A DNA stretch of 43,008 nucleotides from positions 1-43,008 of the forward strand of contig JAGXAR010000027.1 of NCBI GenBank assembly GCA_018971525.1, given 5' to 3'. The notes under the pieces were generated by a model. The model was not told where the DNA came from, did no database searches, and saw only the letters and a program-made list of their open reading frames with translations. Shown here one piece after another: positions 1 to 10,587 of the stretch. The position numbers and the translations under genes were made by a program. Each line of letters begins with the position of its first letter. Positions within the stretch are counted from its first letter, which is position 1. Source of the stretch: Nitrospirota bacterium. GTDB taxonomy: Bacteria > Nitrospirota > Nitrospiria > Nitrospirales > Nitrospiraceae.

Positions 1-3000
1 GCGGCCTTCTTTTTCCGTTCTTCCAACACGCGCTTATAGTCGACCGGCATCACCTTCTCGAACTTCGGCAGCATCGATTCCCAGCTATCGAGGATACGCT
101 TCGCGTTCCGGCTGCCGGTATGCATGAAGTGAGACGTGATCATCTGATGCAGCGTCTTCTTGTCCTCCGCCGTCGTCACCTTTTCTAATTCCACCATGCC
201 GAGGTTGCAGCGAGATTGGAACTTGTCGAGTTCGTTCAGGACAAAGGCCACGCCGCCCGACATCCCGGCCGCAAAGTTTCGTCCGGTCCGACCCAATACG
301 ACGACCACCCCGCCGGTCATGTACTCACAGCCGTGATCGCCGGTCCCTTCGACGACCGCCCTGACACCGCTGTTCCGCACTGCAAACCGCTCGCCCGCCA
401 TGCCGTAGCAATAGGCTTCACCCTGCGTCCCGCCATAGAGTGAGGTATTGCCGATGAGAATCGTCTCTTCCGGCTTATAGAGCGCCTGCTTCGGCGGGAA
501 TACAATGATCTTCCCGCCGGACAGTCCCTTGCCCAGATAGTCGTTGGACTCGCCTTCGAGGATGAGGGTGATGCCATGGGACAGGAATGCGCCGAACGAC
601 TGTCCGGCGGAACCGGAGAACTTGATCGTGATGGTGTCCTCCGGCAAGCCCTCAAGCCCGTACTTTTTCGCCACGCGGCTGGAGAGCATCGTCCCGACCG
701 TGCGGTTCACATTTCGAATCGGCAGATCGAGGGTGACCTTGTCTTTCTTCTCCAACGCCGGCTTGCACAGCTCGATCAGCTTGTTATCGAGCACGTCCGC
801 GAGGCCGTGGTCCTGCTTCTGCACACAATAGCGGGCAATTTCCGGCCCCACATCCGGGGCTTGCAAGAGCGGGGTCAGATCCAGCCCCTGGGCCTTCCAG
901 TGATCGATTGCCTTGTGTACTTTCAATTTATCCACACGTCCGACCATCTCGTTGATGGTCCGGAAGCCCAGCTTGGCCATGATCTGCCGCAGTTCTTCCG
1001 CGACGAAGAAAAAGAAGTTCACGATATGTTCCGGTTGCCCGGCAAATTTCTTTCGCAAGGTCGGGTCCTGTGTCGCGATGCCGACGGGACAGGTATTGAG
1101 ATGGCATTTCCGCATCATGATGCAACCTTCGACGATCAAGGGTGCGGTCGCAAACCCGAACTCCTCGGCGCCCAACAAGGCGGCGATCGCCACGTCGCGC
1201 CCTGTTTTCATCTGCCCGTCGGTCTCCACCCGGATACGGCCGCGCAGATCGTTGAGCACGAGAGTCTGATGCGTTTCTGCCAGGCCCAATTCCCAAGGCA
1301 CCCCCGCGTACTTGATGGACGAGAGCGGAGAGGCACCGGTGCCGCCGGAGTCTCCGCTGATGAGCACCTTGTCCGCATGGGCTTTCGCCACCCCGGCCGC
1401 AATCGTGCCGACCCCCACTTCCGACACGAGCTTCACGGACACCGCCGCGTCCGGATTGGAATTTTTCAAATCAAAAATGAGCTGCGCCAGATCTTCGATG
1501 GAATAGATGTCGTGGTGCGGCGGCGGGGAGATGAGCTGCACCCCGGGCGTGGCATAACGCAGCCGCGCGATGTTCTCATCGACTTTGTGGCCCGGCAACT
1601 GCCCGCCCTCGCCCGGCTTCGCCCCCTGCGCCATCTTGATCTGGAGTTCCTTCGCATTGACCAAGTAGTGGCTCGTGACGCCGAATCTTGCCGAAGCCAC
1701 CTGCTTGATGTAGCTGTTCTTCGAATCACCGTTGGCCAGCGGCAGGAACCGCTCGGGGTCTTCCCCACCCTCGCCGGTATTGCTCTTGGCGCCCAGTCGA
1801 TTCATCGCGATGGCCAGCGTCTCATGCGCTTCCTTGCTGATCGAGCCGAAGGACATGGCGCCCGTCGTAAACCGCTTGACGATCTCCTTCGCCGATTCCA
1901 CTTCTTCGACAGGAATAGGTTCCGGCAGGAACTTGAACTCGAGCAGCCCGCGCAGATTTGAGCGGCGCTTACTCTCGTCGTTCACGAGCTGCGAAAACTC
2001 GGCGAAGGTTTTCGGATCGTTGGCCCTCGTCGCGTGCTGCAGCTTATAAATCGTGTCCGGATTCCAGTTGTGGTGCTCGCCCTGGATGCGGTAGTGGACC
2101 TCCCCGCCGAAATCCAGTTGTCGTATCGGCGCCGGCTCATAAGCCAGACGATGCCGCCGAAGCGTCTCTTCGCCGACCTCGCGGATGCCGATCCCCTCCA
2201 CCCGCGAAGGCGTGCCGGTAAAATACCGACTGATCAACTCACGGTTGAGTCCGATCGCTTCGAAGATCTGCGCGCCGCAGTAGGATTGAACCGTCGAGAT
2301 GCCCATCTTCGAGAAGATCTTGAGCAGGCCCTTATTGATCGCCTTGATGAACTTGCCTTCCGCGGTCTGCGCGTCCAACCCCTCAGGGAAGTAGCTATCG
2401 CGCTCCATGTCCACGATCGACTCGAACACGAGATACGGATTCACAGTCCCGGCTCCATAGCCGATCAAACAGGCGAAGTGATGCACATCGCGCGGCTCGC
2501 CGGTTTCCACGATAAGGCCGACCTCGGTCCTCGTGCAGTCGCGCACAAGGTGATGGTGAACGGACGCGATGCCAAGGAGGCTGGGAATCGGCGCCCACTC
2601 TTCGTTGACTCCGCGATCGCTCAGGATCAGAAACTTGTAACCTTCTTTAATTGCCTGGGACGCCTGTCGACAGAGATCATCAACGGCTGCCCCGAGCCCC
2701 TCAGGCCCTTCGGCCACCCTGAACAGCATCTTGAGCGTCTTGCTCTTAAAATGCGGATCGGCGATCTCGCGAATCTTCTGGAGATCGGCATTCGTCAGAA
2801 TCGGCTGTTTGACCCGGATGCGGCGACAGGACTCCGGATGCTCATCCATCAGATTGGGCTTGGGTCCGATGCTGGTCGTTAGCGACATGACCAGTTCTTC
2901 GCGGATCGGATCGATCGGCGGATTGGTCACCTGGGCGAACAGCTGTTTGAAATACTTGAAGAGCAGTTGCGGCCGATCGGACAACACCGCCAACGGCGTA

Positions 3001-4505
3001 TCCGTACCCATCGAAGAGGTCGCTTCCTGCCCCTCCACCAGCATGGGGGTAATGACCATCTTCAACTCTTCGACGGTGTAGCCAAAGGCCTGTTGGCGCT
3101 GGCGGATCGTCGGATGATCCGGCTGCGGCACATTGCTGGGATCAGGCAGCTCGTCGAGCGAAATCCGATATTGGGTGACCCAGGACCGATAGGGCTTGCG
3201 GCTCACGATCTCGGCCTTGACTTCCTCGTCGTCGATGATGCGCCCTTGCACGGTATCGACCATGAACATCCGGCCCGGCATGAGGCGCCCCTTCTGCCGG
3301 ATCTTCTGGACGTCCATCGGCAGCACACCCGCTTCCGAGGCCAAGATCACCAGGCCATCCGTCGTCACTTGATAGCGACAGGGACGCAGCCCGTTTCGAT
3401 CGAGCGTCGCGCCGATGAACTTGCCGTCGGTGAAACAGACCGCCGCAGGACCGTCCCAGGGCTCCTGCATCGCCGCGTGGTACTCATAGAACCCCCGCCG
3501 ATCGAGATCCATCTGCGGGTTCGCGACCCAGGGTTCAGGAATCAGCATCATCATCACGTGCGGGAGAGAGCGGCCTCCCATGGTCAGGAATTCCACGGCA
3601 TTGTCCAGGCACGCGGAGTCGCTCTGGTCCTCGGAGACGATCGGATAGAGCTTGGCGAGATCCTGGCCGAATAATTCGGAATTAAGCCGGCCTTGTCGGG
3701 CGCGCATCCAATTCACATTGCCCTTGAGCGTATTGATCTCGCCGTTGTGGCAAATGTAACGATAGGGATGTGCCAACGGCCAGGTGGGGAACGTGTTTGT
3801 ACTGAAGCGGGAGTGCACGAGGGCGAGCGCGCTCGTCAGGCTCGCATCCTTCAAGTCCTGGTAGTACGCAGACATCTGCTCCGGGAGCAACAACCCCTTA
3901 TAGACGATCGTGTTCGCCGACAAGCTTGAGATGTAGAAGTAGTGACGCTCCTGAATGGCCGATTCGCGGACGGCTTTTTCCACCCGCTTGCGAATGACAT
4001 AGAGTTTGCGTTCAAACTGCCCTTCATTGAGGACATCACGGGCGATGAACACCTGCCGCATAAACGGTTCGGTGCTGCGCGCCACGACACCGATCGCATC
4101 GCTCTTGACCGGCACATCACGCCAACCAAGGAGCCGGGCGCCCTCCTCGCCGATAATTCTGGTAAAGACTGCCTCACACTGTTGTCGCGCATCAGCCTGA
4201 GGCGGGAGAAACATCATCCCGACGCCATACTCCCCGGCATTCGGTAAGGAAAACCCCGCATCGCCGGCCGCGCGCTTGAGGAATTCGTGCGGTACCTGGA
4301 GGAGAATTCCGGCGCCGTCTCCCGTGCAAGGGTCACAGCCCTGTGCCCCTCGGTGACTGAGGTTCTCGAGGATCTGAAGACCCTGTTGAACAATGGTATG
4401 GGATTTCTGGCCCTTGATGTTGACGACAAAGCCGATCCCGCAGGAGTCCGTCTCCTGTTCAGGGTCGTAAAGGCCTTGCTTCAGAGGAAGCCCTGGGACA
4501 TTCAT
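1..4505 (-). CDS. gltB: Glutamate synthase large (alpha) subunit, C-terminus cut by window edge
   Basis: Converts glutamine plus 2-oxoglutarate to two glutamates in the cytoplasm (GOGAT, ammonia assimilation). The frame is open from an ATG at 4505 to the left edge, 1501 codons, so only a short C-terminal piece should be missing compared with the usual ~1500-1530 residues. The N-terminus carries the class II glutamine amidotransferase start DSCGIGF (Cys near residue 22), which is mature after propeptide removal. Residues C1128, C1134 and C1139 (pattern [12 protein letters not shown]) are the 3Fe-4S ligands next to the FMN synthase domain. The last ~250 residues are the GXGXG beta-helix domain, with repeats such as [17 protein letters not shown]. 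No small subunit (gltD) lies within the window; it may be beyond the left edge. The opposite-strand open frames of this region are shadows. Confidence 0.95.
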   Translation of the reverse strand, partial: MNVPGLPLKQGLYDPEQETDSCGIGFVVNIKGQKSHTIVQQGLQILENLSHRGAQGCDPCTGDGAGILLQVPHEFLKRAAGDAGFSLPNAGEYGVGMMFLPPQADARQQCEAVFTRIIGEEGARLLGWRDVPVKSDAIGVVARSTEPFMRQVFIARDVLNEGQFERKLYVIRKRVEKAVRESAIQERHYFYISSLSANTIVYKGLLLPEQMSAYYQDLKDASLTSALALVHSRFSTNTFPTWPLAHPYRYICHNGEINTLKGNVNWMRARQGRLNSELFGQDLAKLYPIVSEDQSDSACLDNAVEFLTMGGRSLPHVMMMLIPEPWVANPQMDLDRRGFYEYHAAMQEPWDGPAAVCFTDGKFIGATLDRNGLRPCRYQVTTDGLVILASEAGVLPMDVQKIRQKGRLMPGRMFMVDTVQGRIIDDEEVKAEIVSRKPYRSWVTQYRISLDELPDPSNVPQPDHPTIRQRQQAFGYTVEELKMVITPMLVEGQEATSSMGTDTPLAVLSDRPQLLFKYFKQLFAQVTNPPIDPIREELVMSLTTSIGPKPNLMDEHPESCRRIRVKQPILTNADLQKIREIADPHFKSKTLKMLFRVAEGPEGLGAAVDDLCRQASQAIKEGYKFLILSDRGVNEEWAPIPSLLGIASVHHHLVRDCTRTEVGLIVETGEPRDVHHFACLIGYGAGTVNPYLVFESIVDMERDSYFPEGLDAQTAEGKFIKAINKGLLKIFSKMGISTVQSYCGAQIFEAIGLNRELISRYFTGTPSRVEGIGIREVGEETLRRHRLAYEPAPIRQLDFGGEVHYRIQGEHHNWNPDTIYKLQHATRANDPKTFAEFSQLVNDESKRRSNLRGLLEFKFLPEPIPVEEVESAKEIVKRFTTGAMSFGSISKEAHETLAIAMNRLGAKSNTGEGGEDPERFLPLANGDSKNSYIKQVASARFGVTSHYLVNAKELQIKMAQGAKPGEGGQLPGHKVDENIARLRYATPGVQLISPPPHHDIYSIEDLAQLIFDLKNSNPDAAVSVKLVSEVGVGTIAAGVAKAHADKVLISGDSGGTGASPLSSIKYAGVPWELGLAETHQTLVLNDLRGRIRVETDGQMKTGRDVAIAALLGAEEFGFATAPLIVEGCIMMRKCHLNTCPVGIATQDPTLRKKFAGQPEHIVNFFFFVAEELRQIMAKLGFRTINEMVGRVDKLKVHKAIDHWKAQGLDLTPLLQAPDVGPEIARYCVQKQDHGLADVLDNKLIELCKPALEKKDKVTLDLPIRNVNRTVGTMLSSRVAKKYGLEGLPEDTITIKFSGSAGQSFGAFLSHGITLILEGESNDYLGKGLSGGKIIVFPPKQALYKPEETILIGNTSLYGGTQGEAYCYGMAGERFAVRNSGVRAVVEGTGDHGCEYMTGGVVVVLGRTGRNFAAGMSGGVAFVLNELDKFQSRCNLGMVELEKVTTAEDKKTLHQMITSHFMHTGSRNAKRILDSWESMLPKFEKVMPVDYKRVLEERKKKA

Positions 4506-4713
4506 CGTTCGTATCTCGTTATGAAGGCAGGCGTTGATACTACTGGACGGAGGCTACACCAGAGAGGCAATCGGGATGGATAACCCCGTCACTCGCAAGG
4601 CGAATTCCGTTCGTGTTAGCTCCGCTCACCTTAATAGATGGACGATTCTTCTGTCAAGATTGTCGCTCACACAGATGGGCCGCGCCGGCGCGCCCCCAAA
4701 AGGGGTGATTGGC

Positions 4714-4743
4714 TTGACTTTGTTTCCCCCTCTGCCCTACCAT
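4714..4743 (+). promoter_or_regulatory. Sigma-70-like promoter for polyprenyl synthase, apparently leaderless
   Basis: TTGACT at 4714-4719, an 18-base spacer, then TACCAT at 4738-4743. A start about 7-8 bases downstream falls on or next to the ATG at 4751, and there is no Shine-Dalgarno sequence before that ATG, so the transcript would have almost no leader. The rest of the 245-base gap between gltB and this gene holds no ORF that I can support. Confidence 0.45.
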
Positions 4744-4750
4744 CCGCCGC

Positions 4751-5755
4751 ATGCCTCAAGGCCCAATCACCTCCACTATCAACAGCATGGCGGACGTCTG
4801 GGAGGCGTATCGTGATGAATTGGAGGGGGTGGAGCACCAGGTCAGGACGAACCTCGATTCCAGTGTGGCCCTCGTCAATACCGTCGCCGCCCACATCCTG
4901 AACAGCGGCGGGAAACGGATTCGACCGCTCTTGTTACTGCTCTCCGCCCGTCTCTGCGGCTATACCGGTCGCGATCATCACCAACTCGGCAGTCTGGTGG
5001 AGTTTATTCATACCGCGACCCTGCTCCACGACGATGTGGTCGACGATGCCGATATCCGCCGGGGCAAGCGAACCGCCCGCAAAGTCTGGGGCAACCAAAT
5101 CAGTATCCTCGTCGGCGACTATCTCTATTCCAAAGCCATCTGCCAGATCGTAGACTTCCGGAGCCAGGGGATCAACGAAGTCCTCGCCGAAGCCTGCAAA
5201 AAGATGGCGGAAGGCGAAGTGCTTCAGCTCTATTACAACGGCAACCCCGCGATGCCGGAGGCGGACTACCTCAAGATTGTCGAACACAAGACAGCCGGCC
5301 TGATTGCCGCCTCCTGTCGCATGGGCGCCATCCTCGCGGACGCCACAGAAGCCCAGCAAGATGCGCTCTTCCGGTTCGGCCAATATCTCGGGATGGCGTT
5401 CCAGGTGGCGGACGATACGCTCGACTACACGGCCAATGGCGAACGCCTGGGCAAAACGCTGGGGCAGGATCTCCGCCAAGGCAAGGCGACGCTGCCGCTC
5501 CTGCATCTGCTTCACCATTGTCCGGAACAGGACCGGCAGATGATCATCGACCGCATGGAAACCAGGACGCTGACGGAGGAAGATCTCGGCCGGCTGATTC
5601 GCCTCATGGAAGAATTCGGCTCGACTACCCATGCCATGGATCGCGCCAGGACCTTCGTCGCTGCGGCCCAACGAGAACTCAGTCAGTTCGAAGACAGCAC
5701 GGCCAAGCGAGCCCTCTCGGTCGCCGCCGACTATATGGTTACCCGCGATCGATAG
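4751..5755 (+). CDS. trans-Polyprenyl diphosphate synthase (IspB/octaprenyl-type)
   Basis: Elongates allylic diphosphates with isopentenyl diphosphate to make the long prenyl side chain of respiratory quinones (cytoplasm). It is 334 residues, normal for the family. GGKR at 53-56 binds diphosphate; the first aspartate-rich motif DDVVD is at 94-98 and the second, DDTLD, at 221-225. Small or aliphatic residues before the first motif suggest a long-chain rather than a farnesyl product, but chain length cannot be read reliably. The ATG at 4751 has no ribosome binding site and sits at the predicted transcription start; an alternative start is the internal Met at residue 13 (MADVWEAY). Transcribed divergently from gltB. 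Confidence 0.9.
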   Translation: MPQGPITSTINSMADVWEAYRDELEGVEHQVRTNLDSSVALVNTVAAHILNSGGKRIRPLLLLLSARLCGYTGRDHHQLGSLVEFIHTATLLHDDVVDDADIRRGKRTARKVWGNQISILVGDYLYSKAICQIVDFRSQGINEVLAEACKKMAEGEVLQLYYNGNPAMPEADYLKIVEHKTAGLIAASCRMGAILADATEAQQDALFRFGQYLGMAFQVADDTLDYTANGERLGKTLGQDLRQGKATLPLLHLLHHCPEQDRQMIIDRMETRTLTEEDLGRLIRLMEEFGSTTHAMDRARTFVAAAQRELSQFEDSTAKRALSVAADYMVTRDR

Positions 5756-5878
5756 CCTTTCCCGCCGCGTATCCTGCGCCTCGTGGCGTCGGAGGGCACC
5801 GCGGAGCGTGAAAGGTTCCACCCCTCTGGTCGTTGCACCGCAACGGCCTCAACCACTTACGGAGTAGAGGATTCCGCT

Positions 5879-7201
5879 ATGTCGACGATTATTCCGTTTC
5901 ACGGCACACGATACGATGCAACGGTTGTCGGAGATGTCAAACAGGTGGTGGCCCCGCCCTACGACATCATCGATGCGTCCGGACAGAAGGCCCTGCACGA
6001 TCGCCATCCACAGAACATCATTCGCCTGGAGCTCGGCCTCGATCAACCCGGCGACGGTCCGACTCACAATCGATATACCCGCGCCGCATCGTCCCTTCGC
6101 GACTGGCTCACGAGCGGGGCGCTGAAACGCGATGCGCAGCCGACCCTCTACTACCATACGATCGAATACACACCGCCCTATGCTCCGGCCGGCTCGCCGA
6201 CGAAGATCCTGAAGGGGTTTCTCACCACGGTCAAGCTGGAAGCGCTCGATTCGGGACATATCTACCCGCACGAGAATACCCGCTCGGCAGCCAAGACGGA
6301 TCGGCTGAATCTGCTCGAAGCCTGCAAGACGAACTTCAGCCCTATTTGGTCGCTCTACTCGGATCCTCACGGAGCGGTGATGGGGCTGCTGGAAGGGGCG
6401 ATCAAAGGGACAGCGGCTACGATCGATTTTCGCGACGATGTGGGGTTCCGTCAGCAGCTCTGGGCTGTGACGGACCCGGCCGTGCTCAAGCACGCGGTCG
6501 ACGCCCTGCACAGCAAGCCGCTGTTTATCGCAGACGGCCACCATCGTTATGAAACCGCATTGAACTATCAGAAACTCCGTCGGCAACAGGCCGGGGTACC
6601 GGTCGGCCTGCAGCCGTTCGACGGTGTGTTGATGCTGTTGACCGCCCTCGAAGACCCGGGCTTGACCGTGCTCCCGACGCATCGGGTCACGACCACGGCG
6701 CTGCCTTCATATGACCGTGTGCACTCACTGTTGGGCGCCACGTTCGACCTGCAGGAATTCCCGTTCACCGCAGCCACCCGGGCGGCCACGCGCGCGAAAT
6801 TTATCGAGGCGATGCGGACGAATGGACGAACCGTGCCGGTGTTCGGGCTCGCCTTGAAAGGAGACAGCCGCTACGTCACACTAAGCTTGAAACCAGCCCA
6901 TCGTCCGCCCGCGCAAGCCTCTCCTCGCGCCAAGCTCGATGTGTCGCTTCTCCAACAACTCGTCGTCCCGACACTCTGTCCGACGCAGCAGGAACAAGAG
7001 GCCATCCTCTATACGAAGGATGACGATGAAGCCCTTGATTGGGTAGCGAAGGGAACGGGAACCGGAGCCTTGCTGCTCAACGCCACCAAGGTCAGCGAAG
7101 TGCAAGCCGTCGCGACGGCCGGCGAACGCATGCCCCACAAGTCGACATACTTCTTCCCGAAGCCGCTGACCGGACTCGTGATCAACGTGATGGACGCATA
7201 G
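5879..7201 (+). CDS. DUF1015 family protein
   Basis: A 440-residue soluble protein of the DUF1015 family, with the hallmark segment ADGHHRYETAL near residue 220 and an N-terminal YDATVVGDVKQVVAPPYDII that is also typical. The biochemical role is not established; family members often sit near serA, which here is 25 kb away. The frame is open further upstream to 5783, but the ATG at 5879 is preceded by GAGG with an 8-base gap and begins the conserved domain, so I chose it. The gene is followed after 15 bases by the sigma-54 response regulator on the same strand, suggesting co-transcription. No transmembrane segment or signal peptide is visible. Confidence 0.85.
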   Translation: MSTIIPFHGTRYDATVVGDVKQVVAPPYDIIDASGQKALHDRHPQNIIRLELGLDQPGDGPTHNRYTRAASSLRDWLTSGALKRDAQPTLYYHTIEYTPPYAPAGSPTKILKGFLTTVKLEALDSGHIYPHENTRSAAKTDRLNLLEACKTNFSPIWSLYSDPHGAVMGLLEGAIKGTAATIDFRDDVGFRQQLWAVTDPAVLKHAVDALHSKPLFIADGHHRYETALNYQKLRRQQAGVPVGLQPFDGVLMLLTALEDPGLTVLPTHRVTTTALPSYDRVHSLLGATFDLQEFPFTAATRAATRAKFIEAMRTNGRTVPVFGLALKGDSRYVTLSLKPAHRPPAQASPRAKLDVSLLQQLVVPTLCPTQQEQEAILYTKDDDEALDWVAKGTGTGALLLNATKVSEVQAVATAGERMPHKSTYFFPKPLTGLVINVMDA

Positions 7202-7216
7202 AAGTGGGAGGACAGG

Positions 7217-8587
7217 GTGAAGGCGAAAATCCTCATCGTCGACGACGATCCTGATATTGCCACGATGCTGGAGGATCGTCTGCAGGCCTCCGATTATGGA
7301 ACCGTGATCGCGCAGGACGGGGTACAGGCGCTCGAGCTGGTCGAACAAGAAGCTCCGCACCTCATGTTGCTCGATCTGGATATGCCGCGCCTTACCGGCC
7401 TTGAGGTCCTCAAGCGGCTCCCGAAAGTCAGACCGGCCGAGGATCTCCCGGTGATCGTCATGACAGCCCATGCCTCGATTGATGCCGCCGTCGAGGCTAT
7501 GAAAACCGGCGCCTACGATTTTCTTACCAAGCCGCTGGATAAAGACCACCTCCTCATCGTGATCAGCAAGGCCTTGGAGCGAGACACCCTCAAACGGCAG
7601 GTGGCTTGCCTCAAGTCCGAAGTCGACGGCCGCTACGCCTCGATTGTGGGTATGAGCGCGAAGATCCGTGCAGTGATGGAGTCAGCCCAACGCGCCGCCA
7701 AGTCCGATGCCAGCGTGTTGCTGCTTGGTGAAAGCGGCACGGGCAAGGAACTCTTCGCCCGTTCCATCCACCAGTGGAGTCCGCGTCAAGCCATGCCGCT
7801 GGTGGTCATCAACTGCGTCGCCCTCACGGAAACGCTGCTCGAGAATGAGCTCTTCGGGCATGAACGCGGCGCCTTCACCGGCGCGGATCGACTGCAAAAG
7901 GGCAAACTGGAGATGGCGGATGGAGGCACGATCTTCCTGGATGAGATCGGAGACATGTCGCTCCCGCTGCAAGCCAAACTATTGCGCGTGCTCCAGGACA
8001 GGGAATTTCATCGAGTCGGCGGCACACGCCTCGTGTCGGTCAATATTCGGGTCATCGCCGCCACGAACAAGGATCTCCGCCAGGCTGTAAAGACCGGTGA
8101 GTTTCGCGAGGATCTCTTTTTCCGTTTGAACGTCATCAGCCTGACCCTGCCCCCTCTCCGCGAACGGCCCGATGACCTCCCTGCCCTGGCCAAGTTTTTC
8201 TTGAACCGACATGCCAAGGAAGCAAAGCGTCCCGGCATGATGTTCAGCCCCGCGGCAATGGAGGCCATGAGCCGATACAGTTGGCCGGGCAACATTCGCG
8301 AATTGGACAACGTCGTCGCACGGGCCGTCGTCTTGAACCACTCGGACACCATCGAACCCGACATGCTGTCGTTGGATGCGATGGGCCGCACCTCGCCGGG
8401 CGAATTCCTCCCCTATCTCTCACTCCCGTACCATGAGTCGATGGGAGAACATAGCCGCTACATCATCGGGCGAGCCATCGAGGAAGCGGAGGGCAACCAG
8501 ACGAAAGCAGCAGACCGGCTCAAGCTCCAACGCACGTACCTTGCACGATTGATCAAGCAACAAAAAGTGAAAGAAGCGTTGGATTAG
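7217..8587 (+). CDS. Sigma-54-dependent response regulator (NtrC family)
   Basis: A two-component transcription activator of 456 residues. Receiver domain at about 1-125 with phospho-acceptor D53 and acidic pocket DDD at 9-11; AAA+ central domain with Walker A GESGTGKE at 171-178, the sigma-54-contacting loop GAFTGA at 218-223 and Walker B IFLDE at 239-243; Fis-type helix-turn-helix in the last ~45 residues (GNQTKAADRL onward). It would open sigma-54 promoters when phosphorylated. The start is GTG at 7217, 5-6 bases after a GGGAGGACAGG-type ribosome binding site. No sensor kinase is adjacent, so it is an orphan within this window; its kinase and targets are unknown. Confidence 0.93.
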   Translation: MKAKILIVDDDPDIATMLEDRLQASDYGTVIAQDGVQALELVEQEAPHLMLLDLDMPRLTGLEVLKRLPKVRPAEDLPVIVMTAHASIDAAVEAMKTGAYDFLTKPLDKDHLLIVISKALERDTLKRQVACLKSEVDGRYASIVGMSAKIRAVMESAQRAAKSDASVLLLGESGTGKELFARSIHQWSPRQAMPLVVINCVALTETLLENELFGHERGAFTGADRLQKGKLEMADGGTIFLDEIGDMSLPLQAKLLRVLQDREFHRVGGTRLVSVNIRVIAATNKDLRQAVKTGEFREDLFFRLNVISLTLPPLRERPDDLPALAKFFLNRHAKEAKRPGMMFSPAAMEAMSRYSWPGNIRELDNVVARAVVLNHSDTIEPDMLSLDAMGRTSPGEFLPYLSLPYHESMGEHSRYIIGRAIEEAEGNQTKAADRLKLQRTYLARLIKQQKVKEALD

Positions 8588-8589
8588 CC

Positions 8590-9339
8590 CTAAGGATGGA
8601 TGGCGGGCAGTTGTCTTGTCGCGAGGGTGATCAGACCAGCTGATGCATCCTGTTCGGCTTGCGCATAGCGCTCCGGGGTCCCGATGTCCGACCAGTACCC
8701 CTCACAGTCATACCCGAGCACCGTCTCCCCCCGCTGAATCGCCGCCACATAGGGGTCGATGATAGTCGAGGCCACGCCCTTCGGCACATCCCGCAGAAGC
8801 CGCGGACGAAGCACATGAATCCCGGCAAACATGCGAGGCTGGGTCGGCACCTGATCTGTTCGCCCACGCCCGGTGATCCTCACGATGCGGTTGTCTGAAT
8901 CCATTTCCACAAGACCCCACCGTGCGGCCTCAGAATCTTTGCGCAGGACCAACGTCGCCACAGCGTCGCGCTGCTGGTGAAACGCACACAACGCATCGAG
9001 GTCGAGGTCCACCAGCGTATCGCCGTTGAGCACCAAGACCGACTCACCGGAAAAATGCGGTTCCGCCTGCTTGAGGCCGCCCCCCGTGCCCAAGATCACC
9101 GGCTCGCGCGAATAGATGATTCGCATCCCGTACCGCGAGCCGTTGCCGAGCGCCTGCTCGATCATCGGTCCGAGGTGATGCAAATTGATGACGACATCGT
9201 GGAATCCGTGCCGCTTCAGGAGCAAGAGATTCCAGACGATCAGCGGGGTGCCCGCAATGGGGAGGAGCGGCTTCGGAATCGTATTCGTGAGCGGCCTCAG
9301 GCGAGTGCCCAAACCCGCTGCGAGGATCATGGCTTTCAT
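8590..9339 (-). CDS. Sugar-1-phosphate nucleotidyltransferase, MurU-like
   Basis: 249 residues, one nucleotidyltransferase domain. It begins with the signature MKAMILAAGLGTRLRPLT and the KPLLPIAG segment, with LVLNGDTLVD for metal and sugar phosphate binding near residue 105. There is no left-handed beta-helix acyltransferase domain, so it is not GlmU. Because it lies 101 bases downstream of an AmgK-like anomeric sugar kinase on the same strand, the likeliest role is UDP-MurNAc synthesis from MurNAc-1-phosphate (cell wall recycling, as in Pseudomonas AmgK-MurU). A mannose- or glucose-1-phosphate enzyme remains possible. The 3' end faces the response regulator stop with a 2-base gap (convergent). 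Confidence 0.82.
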   Translation of the reverse strand: MKAMILAAGLGTRLRPLTNTIPKPLLPIAGTPLIVWNLLLLKRHGFHDVVINLHHLGPMIEQALGNGSRYGMRIIYSREPVILGTGGGLKQAEPHFSGESVLVLNGDTLVDLDLDALCAFHQQRDAVATLVLRKDSEAARWGLVEMDSDNRIVRITGRGRTDQVPTQPRMFAGIHVLRPRLLRDVPKGVASTIIDPYVAAIQRGETVLGYDCEGYWSDIGTPERYAQAEQDASAGLITLATRQLPAIHP

Positions 9340-9354
9340 GGGCGTAAGACGTCA

Positions 9355-9433
9355 GACGTGAGACGTGACGCGTGAAGCGCGGGGAAAAAACAACGGATGG
9401 TTTCCAATCGTTTCACGTTTTACGTCTCACGTT
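9355..9433. repeat. Imperfect inverted repeat built of GTGAAACG/GTGAGACG units
   Basis: Arms 9355-9379 and 9409-9433 are 25 bases each; the left arm matches the reverse complement of the right arm at 20 of 25 positions. Each arm is itself a run of short ACGTGA-type units. It fills the gap between the kinase and nucleotidyltransferase genes, so a hairpin in their shared transcript is expected. Confidence 0.7.
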
Positions 9434-9440
9434 TCACGGC

Positions 9441-10544
9441 TCATCCTAGCTCCGGCACATAATAGGCCAACTGTGTGCGTAACGCGAATAGCTCCGGATA
9501 CTTGGACAGATTCCGCCGGACATAGCCCAGGGTACGAGGAATGTCGGCGAGGAACTTGGGATTGCCCTTCACGCGATCAATGTAGACGAATCGCCCAGCC
9601 GCTTTGAGGTTACGCTGGATGCTCGTGAAGTCGAACAGACGGCGGAAGGCCTCCCGGTTGATCCACACCTGCCGATGCGCCGCCATCTGATCGAGATAGC
9701 GGTCGATCAAACGGTCGATCAGCGCCTCGTCGAGTTCAATATAGGCGTCGCGCAGCAGCGAGGCGAGGTCATATGTCGCCGGCCCCATCAGCGCATCTTG
9801 AAAGTCGATCACACCCAGCCGCGAGTTATCCACCATCAGGTTGCGGGAATGATAATCCCGGTGGACGAACACCCGCGGTTGCCCCGCCAACAATTCGGCG
9901 ATCTTCTCGAACGCTCCGCGGATCTCGCGGCGCCCCTCGTCCTTCATCGGTTTGCCCTGCCGCGCCTCAATGCCATATTCCAGAAAATGGTCGAACTCCC
10001 ACATGAGGAGCGGCACATCGAAACTCCGGTGGAACGCGAGACAATTCTGATCGGCTGGCGAGGTGGCCTTCGATTGCATCTGCACGAGGGCATCGACGGC
10101 CTGCGTATAGCGCGCTTCCAGATCTGCCGCACTCGCCTCACGACAGGCTTCCGACAGGGTGAGGTCCCCAAAGTCTTCAAGGTAGAGCAGTCCCGCCGGT
10201 TGATCATAGTGATAGAGGCGCGGCACGGAGACACCGGCTTTGGATAAATGGGAAAGGATGTTCAGAAACGGTAACTCGGTGACCTGATGAGCCGCCCCGC
10301 TGACGGCTTCCTCCGATTGCTTGAAGGCCTCCGGCTCGGCCAACTGCATGAGGATCACAGGGCGAGCGGCGGCCCCGATCGACTCGATGCGAAAATACCG
10401 GCGGTTGGAGGCATCGCCGGCTAACGGCGTGAGTGCCTTGAATCGCCCCTTGAAGGGAAGCAACGTCTCAACCGTGGCTGCCACGAGGGTGCGATCCGGC
10501 AAAGCGAGCGGCTGTTTCGGTGCGGCAGGATCGACAGTAGCCAT
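9441..10544 (-). CDS. Phosphotransferase, AmgK-like (anomeric MurNAc/GlcNAc kinase)
   Basis: A 367-residue aminoglycoside-phosphotransferase-fold kinase. The Brenner-type motif VHRDYHSRN places catalytic D230 and N235, and the metal-binding IDFQD (D247) follows, then GPATYDLASLLRD, which resembles AmgK enzymes that make MurNAc/GlcNAc alpha-1-phosphate. LAGDASNRRYFRI near 41-53 is the nucleotide-binding loop. The downstream MurU-like gene supports a peptidoglycan-recycling role. The open frame extends to 11042, but that extension crosses a repeated intergenic element and has no family similarity; the ATG at 10544 begins the plausible domain. The exact sugar substrate is inferred from context. 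Confidence 0.83.
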   Translation of the reverse strand: MATVDPAAPKQPLALPDRTLVAATVETLLPFKGRFKALTPLAGDASNRRYFRIESIGAAARPVILMQLAEPEAFKQSEEAVSGAAHQVTELPFLNILSHLSKAGVSVPRLYHYDQPAGLLYLEDFGDLTLSEACREASAADLEARYTQAVDALVQMQSKATSPADQNCLAFHRSFDVPLLMWEFDHFLEYGIEARQGKPMKDEGRREIRGAFEKIAELLAGQPRVFVHRDYHSRNLMVDNSRLGVIDFQDALMGPATYDLASLLRDAYIELDEALIDRLIDRYLDQMAAHRQVWINREAFRRLFDFTSIQRNLKAAGRFVYIDRVKGNPKFLADIPRTLGYVRRNLSKYPELFALRTQLAYYVPELG

Positions 10545-10587
10545 AGGCTGCGCATTATACTGATGCAGTCGAATCTTGTCACGAAGA

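Noticed and set aside
576-1961. 461-residue plus-strand open frame
   Set aside because: It is antisense to gltB, whose Fe-S cysteines and FMN-domain motifs read clearly on the minus strand. Composition is His/Arg-rich, as expected for a shadow of GC-rich coding DNA.
4934-5821. 295-residue minus-strand open frame
   Set aside because: Antisense to the polyprenyl synthase, which carries both aspartate-rich motifs.
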